Part shown: one piece after another, positions 1 to 5,795 of the stretch
Layout: each line of letters begins with the position of its first letter
Position numbering within the stretch: position 1 is the stretch's first letter
NCBI GenBank assembly: GCA_965602655.1
Contig: CBFCZE010000104.1
Coordinates: 1-9,948, forward strand
Length of the DNA stretch: 9,948 nucleotides
Direction of reading: 5' to 3'
DNA from: JAAERC01 sp965602655
GTDB lineage: Bacteria; Zixibacteria; MSB-5A5; GN15; PGXB01
Translations under genes and position numbers: made by a program
The notes under the pieces: model-generated
What the model saw: the letters and a program-made list of their open reading frames with translations, nothing else
Told to the model about the DNA's origin: nothing
The model's database searches: none

Positions 1-902
1 TCATCGCCATCTGCGTCAATTTGGACATCATTGAATTTATTCGGACAGTTATCGCAGACATCGCCATGGCCGTCTTCGTCGGCATCCTCCTGCCCCGGAT
101 TGGCAATTTGAGTGCAATTGTCCTCAGTATCCGGAATACCGTCAAAATCAGCATCCACAGAATATATTGGAACCTCAGTAATTGTAGGTTCGAAGGCTAC
201 CAGCGACGGAGCCAATTTGGAAAATATCAAAACGTTACTGGGGGAGATTGTTGTCGGTTCAATTGTGATATACTGCGGCTCGCCGGCCGGAGTGACCGTG
301 AACCATAGCGAAGCCAGATGTCCTTCAAAGGGCGTTTGGGTATGTACTAATCTTAACATTCCCAAAAGACCCCTGCTCTCCGCCGGGAAATTTGTTCCGC
401 GAAAGATTCCATTATAAGTAAAATCCGACCCCTCAAAACTGATTGAATCGAGCGTTATGGGCGATGTCGCGCAGGAATATGAAAATGGAAATGAAACGGC
501 GACAAGTTCTTCGGCGCAGGTAATATGAAGGTCCACACGAGCCAGGCTGAATGTGGTATGCACCATTGTATTTCTAATCTCGAGAACATCGGCTGTAACC
601 GGGATTGTCGAATCCGAATACGGTGGACAGTAAGGCTCTGGTCCCAAATATAATCTATGGTGGGCTATGAATTTGGAATCATGAAAGGTTATCCCGGGAA
701 TTTTATCAACGTCGGCGGCGTCCGGATATGGTGGTTCTTCGAGAATACCAAACAGGTAATCGAATATATAGGCCATGTCATTCAGATCTATGACTCCATT
801 GTCATTAACATCCCCGCATGTATACTCCTGCGAAAAAACGATAGATGGAGCAATCAATACAGTTAAACTCAGGCCGATTAAGATTAACTTTGAAATACGC
901 AT
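1..902 (-). CDS. Secreted dockerin-like/TSP3 repeat protein, third paralog (3' end beyond window)
   Basis: The reading frame is open from the ATG at 902-900 to the left edge (300 codons, no stop), so the gene is incomplete only because the window ends. Residues 1-24 are a signal peptide (MRISKLILIG start, cleavage near VFS/QEY). Residues 29-92 form a dockerin-like module bounded by CGDVN and PYCPP. Residues about 100-247 are a beta-rich domain shared with the two upstream paralogs (VLEIRNT, SFPFSYSCATS, LASLWFT, PSNVLIFSKL). TSP3 calcium repeats begin near residue 250 (DADFDGIPDTEDNC) and are cut at DADGD. The signal peptide nearly equals that of the middle paralog, but the middle domain is more divergent and lacks the GATV segment. 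The ribosome site is weak (AGGGA, about 8 nt away). It is probably the last of three co-transcribed copies. The protein is presumably secreted; its ligand is unknown. Confidence 0.85.
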   Translation of the reverse strand, partial: MRISKLILIGLSLTVLIAPSIVFSQEYTCGDVNDNGVIDLNDMAYIFDYLFGILEEPPYPDAADVDKIPGITFHDSKFIAHHRLYLGPEPYCPPYSDSTIPVTADVLEIRNTMVHTTFSLARVDLHITCAEELVAVSFPFSYSCATSPITLDSISFEGSDFTYNGIFRGTNFPAESRGLLGMLRLVHTQTPFEGHLASLWFTVTPAGEPQYITIEPTTISPSNVLIFSKLAPSLVAFEPTITEVPIYSVDADFDGIPDTEDNCTQIANPGQEDADEDGHGDVCDNCPNKFNDVQIDADGD

Positions 903-931
903 GTTTTTTTCCCTGTCTAATTATGATTATT

Positions 932-2194
932 TTATTCTGGCATCCACGGGCATATCGGATCCGGGCCATCCTTGTACAGATTATTTATAATATAAATTAC
1001 ATCAAGAATATTCAGGAGATTATCATTATTTACGTCACCGCAAACGGGTCCGGTATCGCAGGCATCGCCGAATCCGTCGCCATCGCTGTCGGTTTGAGAA
1101 TGATTGGCGACCGTGGGGCAGTTGTCACACCCATCGCCGATGCCGTCATCATCGGTATCGGCCTGAGCAGGATCATAATCGTCGGGACAGATATCGCACA
1201 GATCACCGACATCGTCACCATCGGCATCTTCCTGCCCCGGATTGTTATCGTCCGGACAGTTGTCGCAAACATCGCCTAATTCATCACCATCGCTATCAGT
1301 TTGACTTGTATTCGAAGTGTTCGGACAATTATCGCAGACATCGCCGATTTCATCAGTGTCGCCATCTTCCTGATTAGGGTTGTAGGTTAGGGGACAATTG
1401 TCCATTTCATCGCCAATACCATCCAGATCAGTGTCGGTTATAAACACCGGGATCTCGACTATTGTTGGATAAAATGCTTCCAGTTTTGGCTCTGCCGTTA
1501 ATTTTGAGAAAATAACAACATTACTCGGAGGCAAAGTTGATGGTGTTATTACGATAGTCTGTTCTTCGACCGAGGCATCTATTGTAAACCATAATGACGC
1601 AATTAATCCGTCAATAGGGTCGGTTACTGATGGAAATCGTGAAAACCCAACTATTCCCTTATCGTATTGTGAATAGATTTCCTCAAAGTGAATATTTTTT
1701 AATAGAAGGCCGCCTTGAGGGTAGGTGATGTCATAAAGATTTATATCTGATGTTTCACATGAGTATTCAAAAGGAAAAGATGCGCCATAAATTGGATCAC
1801 CGGTAAATGAGGTAATATGTATATCAACTTTTGCAATAGTTGCTCCAGGTGGAACCGCCGTGTTTCGAATCTCAAGAACATCTTCTGTGACCTCAAGAGT
1901 TGAATCAGGGAATGGGGGACAATATGGCGCCGGTCCTCCTCCAAAGACGGAATATGTTAGAAAAGTGGCATCATGGAGAGTAACTCCTGCAATACTATCA
2001 ACATCGGCCACTCCAATATCAGCTGGAGCAGGACCATCCTTGACCAGGTAATTAAGTAAATAGATGATATCTTGTAAACCTACCGACTCATCATTGTTGA
2101 CATCGCCGCACATATACTCCTGCGAAAAAACAACGGATGGAGCAATCAGTACAACTATACTCAGGCCGATTAAAATTAACTTTGAAATACGCAT
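932..2194 (-). CDS. Secreted dockerin-like/TSP3 repeat protein, middle paralog
   Basis: 420 aa. Residues 1-24 are a signal peptide ending VFS/QEY. Residues 29-92 are a dockerin-like module: a good first calcium loop (DVNNDESVGLQD) and a degenerate second (DVDSIAGVTLHD), bracketed by cysteines in MCGDV and YCPP. Residues about 100-250 are a beta-rich domain of unknown family whose pattern (I.NT.VPPGAT, GASFPFEYSC, DGLIASLWFTID) loosely resembles cohesin-like carbohydrate-binding folds; that is inference. Residues 254-380 hold TSP3 repeats (D.D.DG.GD.CDNCP, about 26 residues each) that bind calcium in known families. Residues 385-416 are a single C-terminal dockerin-like repeat ending ICPWMPE. 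An AAGGG ribosome site lies about 5 nt before the ATG. The N-terminus matches the downstream copy and the C-terminus the upstream copy, so it looks chimeric. Confidence 0.9.
   Translation of the reverse strand: MRISKLILIGLSIVVLIAPSVVFSQEYMCGDVNNDESVGLQDIIYLLNYLVKDGPAPADIGVADVDSIAGVTLHDATFLTYSVFGGGPAPYCPPFPDSTLEVTEDVLEIRNTAVPPGATIAKVDIHITSFTGDPIYGASFPFEYSCETSDINLYDITYPQGGLLLKNIHFEEIYSQYDKGIVGFSRFPSVTDPIDGLIASLWFTIDASVEEQTIVITPSTLPPSNVVIFSKLTAEPKLEAFYPTIVEIPVFITDTDLDGIGDEMDNCPLTYNPNQEDGDTDEIGDVCDNCPNTSNTSQTDSDGDELGDVCDNCPDDNNPGQEDADGDDVGDLCDICPDDYDPAQADTDDDGIGDGCDNCPTVANHSQTDSDGDGFGDACDTGPVCGDVNNDNLLNILDVIYIINNLYKDGPDPICPWMPE
1018..1108. repeat. 91-bp block identical to 2310-2400
   Basis: By eye this segment, covering the last TSP3 repeat and the start of the C-terminal dockerin-like repeat of the middle paralog, is base-for-base identical to 2310-2400 in the first paralog. 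Flanking sequence differs. It indicates recent duplication or gene conversion. Confidence 0.85.
1220..1316. repeat. 97-bp block identical to 2512-2608
   Basis: A second base-identical segment inside the TSP3 region of the middle paralog. After one mismatch the similarity continues leftward in the gene (to about 1390 and 2680), whereas the domain coding for residues 100-250 is clearly diverged. Confidence 0.85.
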
Positions 2195-2223
2195 ATTTTC
2201 CCTTCTGCCTATTTATGTTTATT

Positions 2224-3489
2224 TTATTCTATCATCCAGGGACATTCCGGAGGCGGGCCATCCTTGTACAGGGCATTTATAATATAAACTGCATCAAGAA
2301 TATTTAGGCGATTATCATTATTTACGTCACCGCAAACGGGTCCGGTATCGCAGGCATCGCCGAATCCGTCGCCATCGCTGTCGGTTTGAGAATGATTGGC
2401 AACATCCGGGCAATTATCGCAGGCATTGCCTATCCCGTCATCATCGGTATCGGCCTGAGCCGGATCGTAATCTTCGGGACAGATATCGCACAGATCACCG
2501 ACATTATCGTTATCGGCATCTTCCTGCCCCGGATTGTTATCGTCCGGACAGTTGTCGCAAACATCGCCTAATTCATCACCATCGCTATCAGTTTGACTTG
2601 TATTCGAAATGTTCGGACAATTATCGCAGACATCGCCGATTTCATCAGTGTCGGCATCTTCCTGATTAGGGTTGTAGGTTGTGGGACAATTATCCAAATC
2701 ATCACCGATCCCATCGAGGTCGGTGTCCGTTTCATGAACCGGGACATCAACTATGGTTGGATAAAACGCCTCCAGTTTCGGCTCCTCTGTTAATTTTGAG
2801 AAAATAACTATATTACTTGGTGCTATTGTCGTTGGTTCGATGATAATAGTCTGTTCTTCCGTTGAGGCATCTATTGTAAACCAAAGTGATGCAATCAGAC
2901 CATCGTCGGGAGAAGGGGTGTACATTGTGAATGTAGTGAACCCTACCAGCCCCTTATTTTCACTGGCATAAATATTGTCACCAAAAGCGGCGTTGGTAGT
3001 AGGTAATCCATTTTCGGGGAAGGTAATATCATAGAGCTCAATGTCCGATGTTGCGCAGGAATAGCTAAATGGAAATGAAGCACCATATATTTTTTCGCCG
3101 GTACTTGATGTGATATGTAAATCTATTTTAACGACGGTCGCTCCGGCTGGAACCAGTGTGTTTCGTATTTCAAGAATATCGTCTGTTACCGGGAGGATCG
3201 AATCCGGGAATGGCAAACAGTATGGGTCCGGGCCTGTATCAAAATACGAATAAACAAAAAATGCGGCATCATGCAGAGTAACCCCTCTTATACTATCAAC
3301 ATCAGCGGCATCGAGATTAATGGGATCATCATTGCGATCAAAGAGATAATTATAATATATTGTGAAATCGCCAATATTAATAATTCCATCGTCATTAGCG
3401 TCGCCGCAGATATATTCCTGGGCGAAAGTTGTCGGAGACAGCATAATAACCAGTCCGACAATTGTTAGAATGCACCTTGCCTTACTCAT
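2224..3489 (-). CDS. Secreted dockerin-like/TSP3 repeat protein, first paralog
   Basis: 421 aa from the ATG at 3489. An in-frame ATG exists at 3516, but the sequence between contains AGGAG at 3500-3496, six bases before the 3489 ATG, so 3489 is preferred; it also puts a normal signal peptide (MSKARCILTIV... TFA/QEY) at the N-terminus. Residues 28-91 are a dockerin-like module with CGDAN and PYC boundaries. Residues about 100-250 are the beta-rich domain shared with the other two copies. Residues 254-380 are TSP3 repeats (CDNCP, CDICP). Residues 386-417 are a single dockerin-like repeat ending ECPWMIE. It heads the triplet and is preceded by a candidate promoter. It is probably extracellular and calcium-dependent. 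No enzymatic domain is visible, so a structural or adhesive role is only inference. Confidence 0.9.
   Translation of the reverse strand: MSKARCILTIVGLVIMLSPTTFAQEYICGDANDDGIINIGDFTIYYNYLFDRNDDPINLDAADVDSIRGVTLHDAAFFVYSYFDTGPDPYCLPFPDSILPVTDDILEIRNTLVPAGATVVKIDLHITSSTGEKIYGASFPFSYSCATSDIELYDITFPENGLPTTNAAFGDNIYASENKGLVGFTTFTMYTPSPDDGLIASLWFTIDASTEEQTIIIEPTTIAPSNIVIFSKLTEEPKLEAFYPTIVDVPVHETDTDLDGIGDDLDNCPTTYNPNQEDADTDEIGDVCDNCPNISNTSQTDSDGDELGDVCDNCPDDNNPGQEDADNDNVGDLCDICPEDYDPAQADTDDDGIGNACDNCPDVANHSQTDSDGDGFGDACDTGPVCGDVNNDNRLNILDAVYIINALYKDGPPPECPWMIE
2310..2400. repeat. 91-bp block identical to 1018-1108
   Basis: Partner of the block at 1018-1108, located in the 3' part of the first paralog. 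The two are 1292 bp apart, matching the tandem gene period. Confidence 0.85.
2512..2608. repeat. 97-bp block identical to 1220-1316
   Basis: Partner of the block at 1220-1316 in the first paralog, again 1292 bp away. It encodes TSP3 repeats around residues 295-325. Confidence 0.85.
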
Positions 3490-3549
3490 AATGTGCTCCT
3501 CATAATAAAGATACAATTTAGTTTTTTTGCCTATATGAAGTTATATAAC

Positions 3550-3578
3550 AATTTACGGAAAATTCGCAATTGTGTCAA
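3550..3578 (-). promoter_or_regulatory. Candidate promoter of the dockerin/TSP3 triplet
   Basis: On the minus strand a perfect -35 TTGACA (3578-3573) is followed after 17 nt by TAAATT (3555-3550), a 4/6 match to a -10 box. Predicted transcription would start near 3543, leaving a leader of about 54 nt before the ATG at 3489. The next two genes follow with only 29-nt gaps and no visible promoter. Confidence 0.45.
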
Positions 3579-3783
3579 TATAAATGTTATTTATTTGCTT
3601 TCATTTTCTCTCCTTATTATGATAAAACCGATAATTTATTAATAATCTGTATATCAAAAAGTACCCGCAATTTATATAATAATGAAATTATGAAGCTTTC
3701 CGGGCGTAGTGATTTGGTTTCAGAATTATTGACTTGAATATTAATTAAAATCAGTAGTATCAATAATAGAAAGTGAGGTGATT

Positions 3784-3903
3784 ATGGCCGAATATATTGG
3801 TAAATTTTGGGTGAGTGTTACGGTCATACAAGGCTATTGCGATTTGCAGCTATCTTCAGAAAGTATCGACATTCTTGCCTCTTTGATATCCGTATATACT
3901 TGA
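3784..3903 (+). CDS. Possible 39-aa small protein
   Basis: A short ORF (begins MAEYIGKFWVSVTV, ends SLISVYT) that has an excellent ribosome site: GAGGTGATT directly before the ATG matches the canonical anti-SD complement over eight bases. A weak TTGACT box lies at 3729-3734 but the matching -10 is poor. Its last 70 bases overlap, antisense, the 3' end of the STAS-like gene at 3834-4226. I do not recognise the protein. Its short length and overlap argue against a real gene; the ribosome site argues for one. It could also be the start of a gene lost by rearrangement. Confidence 0.35.
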   Translation: MAEYIGKFWVSVTVIQGYCDLQLSSESIDILASLISVYT

Positions 3904-4226
3904 ATGTTAATTCCCAGGCTCCTGGCGATACGTCCGAAAAATTGAATCCGCTCACTGTTTTTTCCCGTATCCACCATAAGCACTCTTTTAAGAACTCCAA
4001 GTTGATTCAATTTTGGAAGCTCCTTGGTAGCAATTGAATAGGAATCGCTTATAGATATCCTTCCTTCAAGATTGCTGATATCAACAAGAGCCGCATCAAC
4101 ATTATGTTTTGCACAGGCATCAACGACCTCTCTGGCTATTGATGCGAGTGTCTCACGAGTCCGAATACCGGAAGCAGAGACAAGCAAATAATGCCCGTTT
4201 TTTTCTATTTCGAGGTTGAACGACAT
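3834..4226 (-). CDS. SpoIIAA/STAS-like domain protein
   Basis: 130 aa, cytoplasmic, no signal peptide. The fold signature is an N-terminal beta hairpin (NLEIEKNGHYLLVSASG), a helix (TLASIAREVVDACAKHNVD), a strand with a conserved aspartate (AALVDISNLEG, residues 45-55), a helix, a strand (KRVLMVDTG, 80-88), then GRIARSLGINIQVYTDIKEA. This order is typical of the SpoIIAA-like/STAS-SEC14-like group, usually small single-domain proteins of uncertain function. The serine of classical anti-sigma antagonists (DSSG motif) is not evident, so partner-switching by phosphorylation is not supported. There is no good ribosome site before the ATG, the first Met in frame. It lies 125 bp downstream of the phosphoribosyltransferase gene on the same strand and may be co-transcribed with it. 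Assignment rests on pattern, not on a search. Confidence 0.7.
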   Translation of the reverse strand: MSFNLEIEKNGHYLLVSASGIRTRETLASIAREVVDACAKHNVDAALVDISNLEGRISISDSYSIATKELPKLNQLGVLKRVLMVDTGKNSERIQFFGRIARSLGINIQVYTDIKEARMSILSEDSCKSQ

Positions 4227-4308
4227 ACCTAACTATTTAATCGGCAGAAGGTTATCATTAGTTTAGAGTGAATATTGCGGGTATGGCGTATAATTTAATG
4301 AAACGGTT

Positions 4309-4332
4309 CCGGATAAATAACCGGATAAATAA
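4309..4332. repeat. Perfect 12-bp tandem duplication
   Basis: CCGGATAAATAA occurs twice head to tail (4309-4320 and 4321-4332) in the gap between the phosphoribosyltransferase and STAS-like genes. It looks like a simple slippage duplication; no function is evident. Confidence 0.8.
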
Positions 4333-4351
4333 TAGGTCTCTTGTTAATTAT

Positions 4352-4852
4352 TTAATATTCGATTACGGAAAACATATTGTAGTTGGATAAAACCTTATCA
4401 GCTCTGGCCTGCGGATCGATGTTTAGACAGGCGACACCGGATACAATCCCGTCCATTTTTTCCACCAAAGATATGGCGGCCTTTAATTGAGCCCCGGTTT
4501 CAGACCAATCATCGACAATAAGAATTTTATCATTTGGTTTTAAAACATCGTCGGCGATTTCAAAATGTTTCGTTTTATTCGTATAATCGGTGAACTCGGC
4601 AGATTTTGTCGTCCAAGGGACACTGTCCCCCTTCCTTATCATAACCACTCCAGTGCCTAATTCAAGAGCGACACCGGCTCCGAATAAAAATCCCATCGCT
4701 TCCAGCGCAACGACTTTGTCGATATTATAATTTACAAATGGTCTTGCCATAGATTTGATGAGAAATTGTAATGCTTCGGGGTTTCCGGCCAGTAGTGTCA
4801 GATCGACGCGATTTTTGCCGCCCATTTCCCGGATATATTTTTTTAAGTCCAT
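4352..4852 (-). CDS. Adenine phosphoribosyltransferase-like enzyme
   Basis: 166 aa, cytoplasmic. Type I phosphoribosyltransferase fold: the PRPP-binding motif is ILIVDDWSETGAQ (residues 110-122), the acidic pair followed by a TG loop. Upstream, VVALEAMGFLFGAGVALELG (47-66) corresponds to the EARGF-type segment of adenine phosphoribosyltransferases, and VVMIRKGDSVPW (69-80) to the RK..KLP segment. N-terminus MDLKKYIRE and the NPEAL segment (24-28) also fit Apt. Known Apt enzymes join adenine and PRPP to give AMP and pyrophosphate. Length is close to bacterial Apt (about 170-180). Unusual points are Met instead of Arg in the EARGF segment and WSE in the PRPP loop, so the base accepted may differ. 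No clear ribosome site is seen. Palindromic repeats lie upstream of it. Confidence 0.75.
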   Translation of the reverse strand: MDLKKYIREMGGKNRVDLTLLAGNPEALQFLIKSMARPFVNYNIDKVVALEAMGFLFGAGVALELGTGVVMIRKGDSVPWTTKSAEFTDYTNKTKHFEIADDVLKPNDKILIVDDWSETGAQLKAAISLVEKMDGIVSGVACLNIDPQARADKVLSNYNMFSVIEY

Positions 4853-4924
4853 GATAAATCAAAATAAGTTTTCTGATTGCATAAAAATAGTAAAAAATCC
4901 TTGTAAGCTATATTGCTTTATACT

Positions 4925-4953
4925 TTTACAACAAAATGGGTTTGTTTTGTCAA
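4925..4953 (-). promoter_or_regulatory. Candidate promoter of the phosphoribosyltransferase gene
   Basis: On the minus strand TTGACA (4953-4948) is followed after 17 nt by TGTAAA (4930-4925, 4/6). The spacer is almost exactly the palindromic repeat at 4931-4950, so a protein bound there would cover the promoter. The leader would be about 65 nt. Confidence 0.4.
4931..4950. repeat. Palindromic 20-bp element, copy 1
   Basis: Contains AACAAA - ATGGG - TTTGTT (4930-4946), then TTGT. It matches copy 2 at 17 of 20 positions. It lies within the candidate promoter of the phosphoribosyltransferase gene, as an operator would. Confidence 0.6.
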
Positions 4954-5024
4954 TAAAAAGTTTTTATAAACATCTGATTTCCTGTCAAGCATTTCTTGTT
5001 GCCAAATATTTTATGATGTGCCAA

Positions 5025-5044
5025 ACGAAATGGATTCGTTTTGT
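5025..5044. repeat. Palindromic 20-bp element, copy 2
   Basis: Contains AAACGAA - ATGGA - TTCGTTT (5023-5041), a perfect 7-bp inverted repeat with a 5-nt centre. Relative to copy 1, the A of one arm is G and the paired T of the other arm is C, so symmetry is kept. It begins 94 bp from copy 1. Confidence 0.6.
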
Positions 5045-5223
5045 ATGGTTTTTTTTAATTTTTTAAATAGCATATCAGTTTTGCTGTAAAATTGTTTTTT
5101 CATTACACCATAATTAATTCATCTATATATAGGTGTGTTGAAGAGATTAAGGGCGGTTTGGTGGTGATTTTGAGGTTAACTATCTCGGCGAGTCATAAAA
5201 AGCGACCATTTATGGCAAGGCAG

Positions 5224-5421
5224 TTAATTCCGATTCAGGTATGGCTTTATATAGGAGAAAATATTGGCGGAGGCACCATTCATTCTGAATAAGGATTTGG
5301 AAATGACGTCTATATTAATCGGTCCTTTCATGGCCTGCGCGATTTGCTCATCAAATTTCACCGAAGCCAAGTCCATTTTCTTTTTTAGTAACATCAATTT
5401 TTTCGGATCAAATTCTATCAT
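5224..5421 (-). CDS. Small protein of unknown function, 65 aa
   Basis: The ATG at 5421 is preceded by a good ribosome site (AGAAGGA, 4 nt spacing), which supports a real gene despite the length. The protein starts MIEFDPKKLMLLKKKM and is lysine-rich at the N-terminus, with two likely amphipathic helices (residues 6-32 and 37-60) and no cysteine, signal peptide or membrane segment. I do not recognise a family. It is followed by 371 bp before the phosphoribosyltransferase gene on the same strand. A TATAAT box and a perfect palindrome sit 80-120 bp upstream and may control it. It could be a small regulatory or helical-bundle protein; no function can be claimed. Confidence 0.6.
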   Translation of the reverse strand: MIEFDPKKLMLLKKKMDLASVKFDEQIAQAMKGPINIDVISKSLFRMNGASANIFSYIKPYLNRN

Positions 5422-5503
5422 ACTATCCTTCTTTCTTTCAATATTGGATTGCTGTTATAAATTTCGCTAAAACAGTAATCTTAAGCAAAAAGATTCAGTT
5501 CGG

Positions 5504-5539
5504 TCGAGACCTATACCGTCTCGATTCTATTAAATTATA
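5504..5539 (-). promoter_or_regulatory. TATAAT box with adjacent palindrome upstream of the 65-aa gene
   Basis: On the minus strand a perfect TATAAT lies at 5539-5534. Its -35 is weak (a TTGACC sits only 10 nt away). The predicted start, near 5527, abuts a perfect inverted repeat TCGAGAC - 7 nt - GTCTCGA (5504-5524). The palindrome is therefore placed as a downstream operator or a hairpin at the start of the transcript. Confidence 0.4.
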
Positions 5540-5605
5540 CGAAATTCAGGGTCAACAGACTATATAAAACATTTCTAATTTCGGTATGAGGATTGTTACT
5601 ATAGT

Positions 5606-5724
5606 AGGGTGGGAGTCTCCGACTCCGGCCTTTTTTTGTAGAAAATGTCGAAACCTCTTTTCTGGGTTTCGACTTACCAGAACTAATTTTCCCATAGCAA
5701 GCTATGGGCCACCCCTGCCGGGTG
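5606..5724. repeat. Compound palindromic intergenic repeat
   Basis: Three perfect hairpins are packed together: GGAGTC/GACTCC (5612-5626), GTCGAAACC/GGTTTCGAC (5647-5673, 9-bp stem) and CCCATAGC/GCTATGGG (5691-5708, 2-nt loop). GGGTGG (5607-5612) and CCACCC (5709-5714) can pair around all three. CACCC/GGGTG (5710-5724) is an alternative pairing for the right arm. No ORF with coding character is seen. This looks like an intergenic REP-like or degenerate miniature element. Confidence 0.6.
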
Positions 5725-5726
5725 AT

Positions 5727-5762
5727 AGTAAATAAAATAATAAGGGCCGGAATAACCGGCCC
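5727..5762 (-). terminator. Rho-independent terminator of the FG-GAP/dockerin gene
   Basis: A perfect 7-bp GC-rich stem GGGCCGG/CCGGCCC with a 5-nt loop (5744-5762) is followed on the minus strand by the T-rich run TTATTATTTTATTTA. It lies 34 bp past the stop codon at 5796. Confidence 0.8.
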
Positions 5763-5795
5763 ATTAATTAATATTATTTCTATTTTTTGAATTTT

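Larger units (their letters stand above)
4853..5223. other. AT-rich intergenic stretch with two related palindromes
   Basis: No convincing gene. Short plus-strand reading frames here lack ribosome sites and recognisable content. The stretch carries two copies of a palindromic element (4931-4950 and 5025-5044) and a run of eight T at 5049-5056. It is likely the regulatory region of the phosphoribosyltransferase gene. Confidence 0.6.

Noticed and set aside
845..1279. Long plus-strand frame of 144 codons with repeated hydrophobic IGIGLSRI-like segments
   Set aside because: It is the antisense shadow of the TSP3 repeats; its apparent repeats follow from the real gene, and a paralogous shadow occurs at 2386-2571.
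1018..2730. Regularly spaced repeats reminiscent of a CRISPR array
   Set aside because: The period of about 78 bp with variable units is the coding repeat of TSP3 modules in frame, not identical repeats with unique spacers.
3490..3516. Earlier in-frame ATG for the first paralog (nine extra residues)
   Set aside because: The added stretch contains the ribosome site of the downstream ATG and would disrupt the signal peptide start.
4755..5066. Plus-strand frame of 103 codons
   Set aside because: Half is antisense to the phosphoribosyltransferase gene and the rest is AT-rich intergenic sequence containing the palindromes.
5092..5292. Plus-strand frame of 66 codons in the intergenic region
   Set aside because: No ribosome site, no recognisable composition, and it overlaps the end of the better supported minus-strand 65-aa gene.
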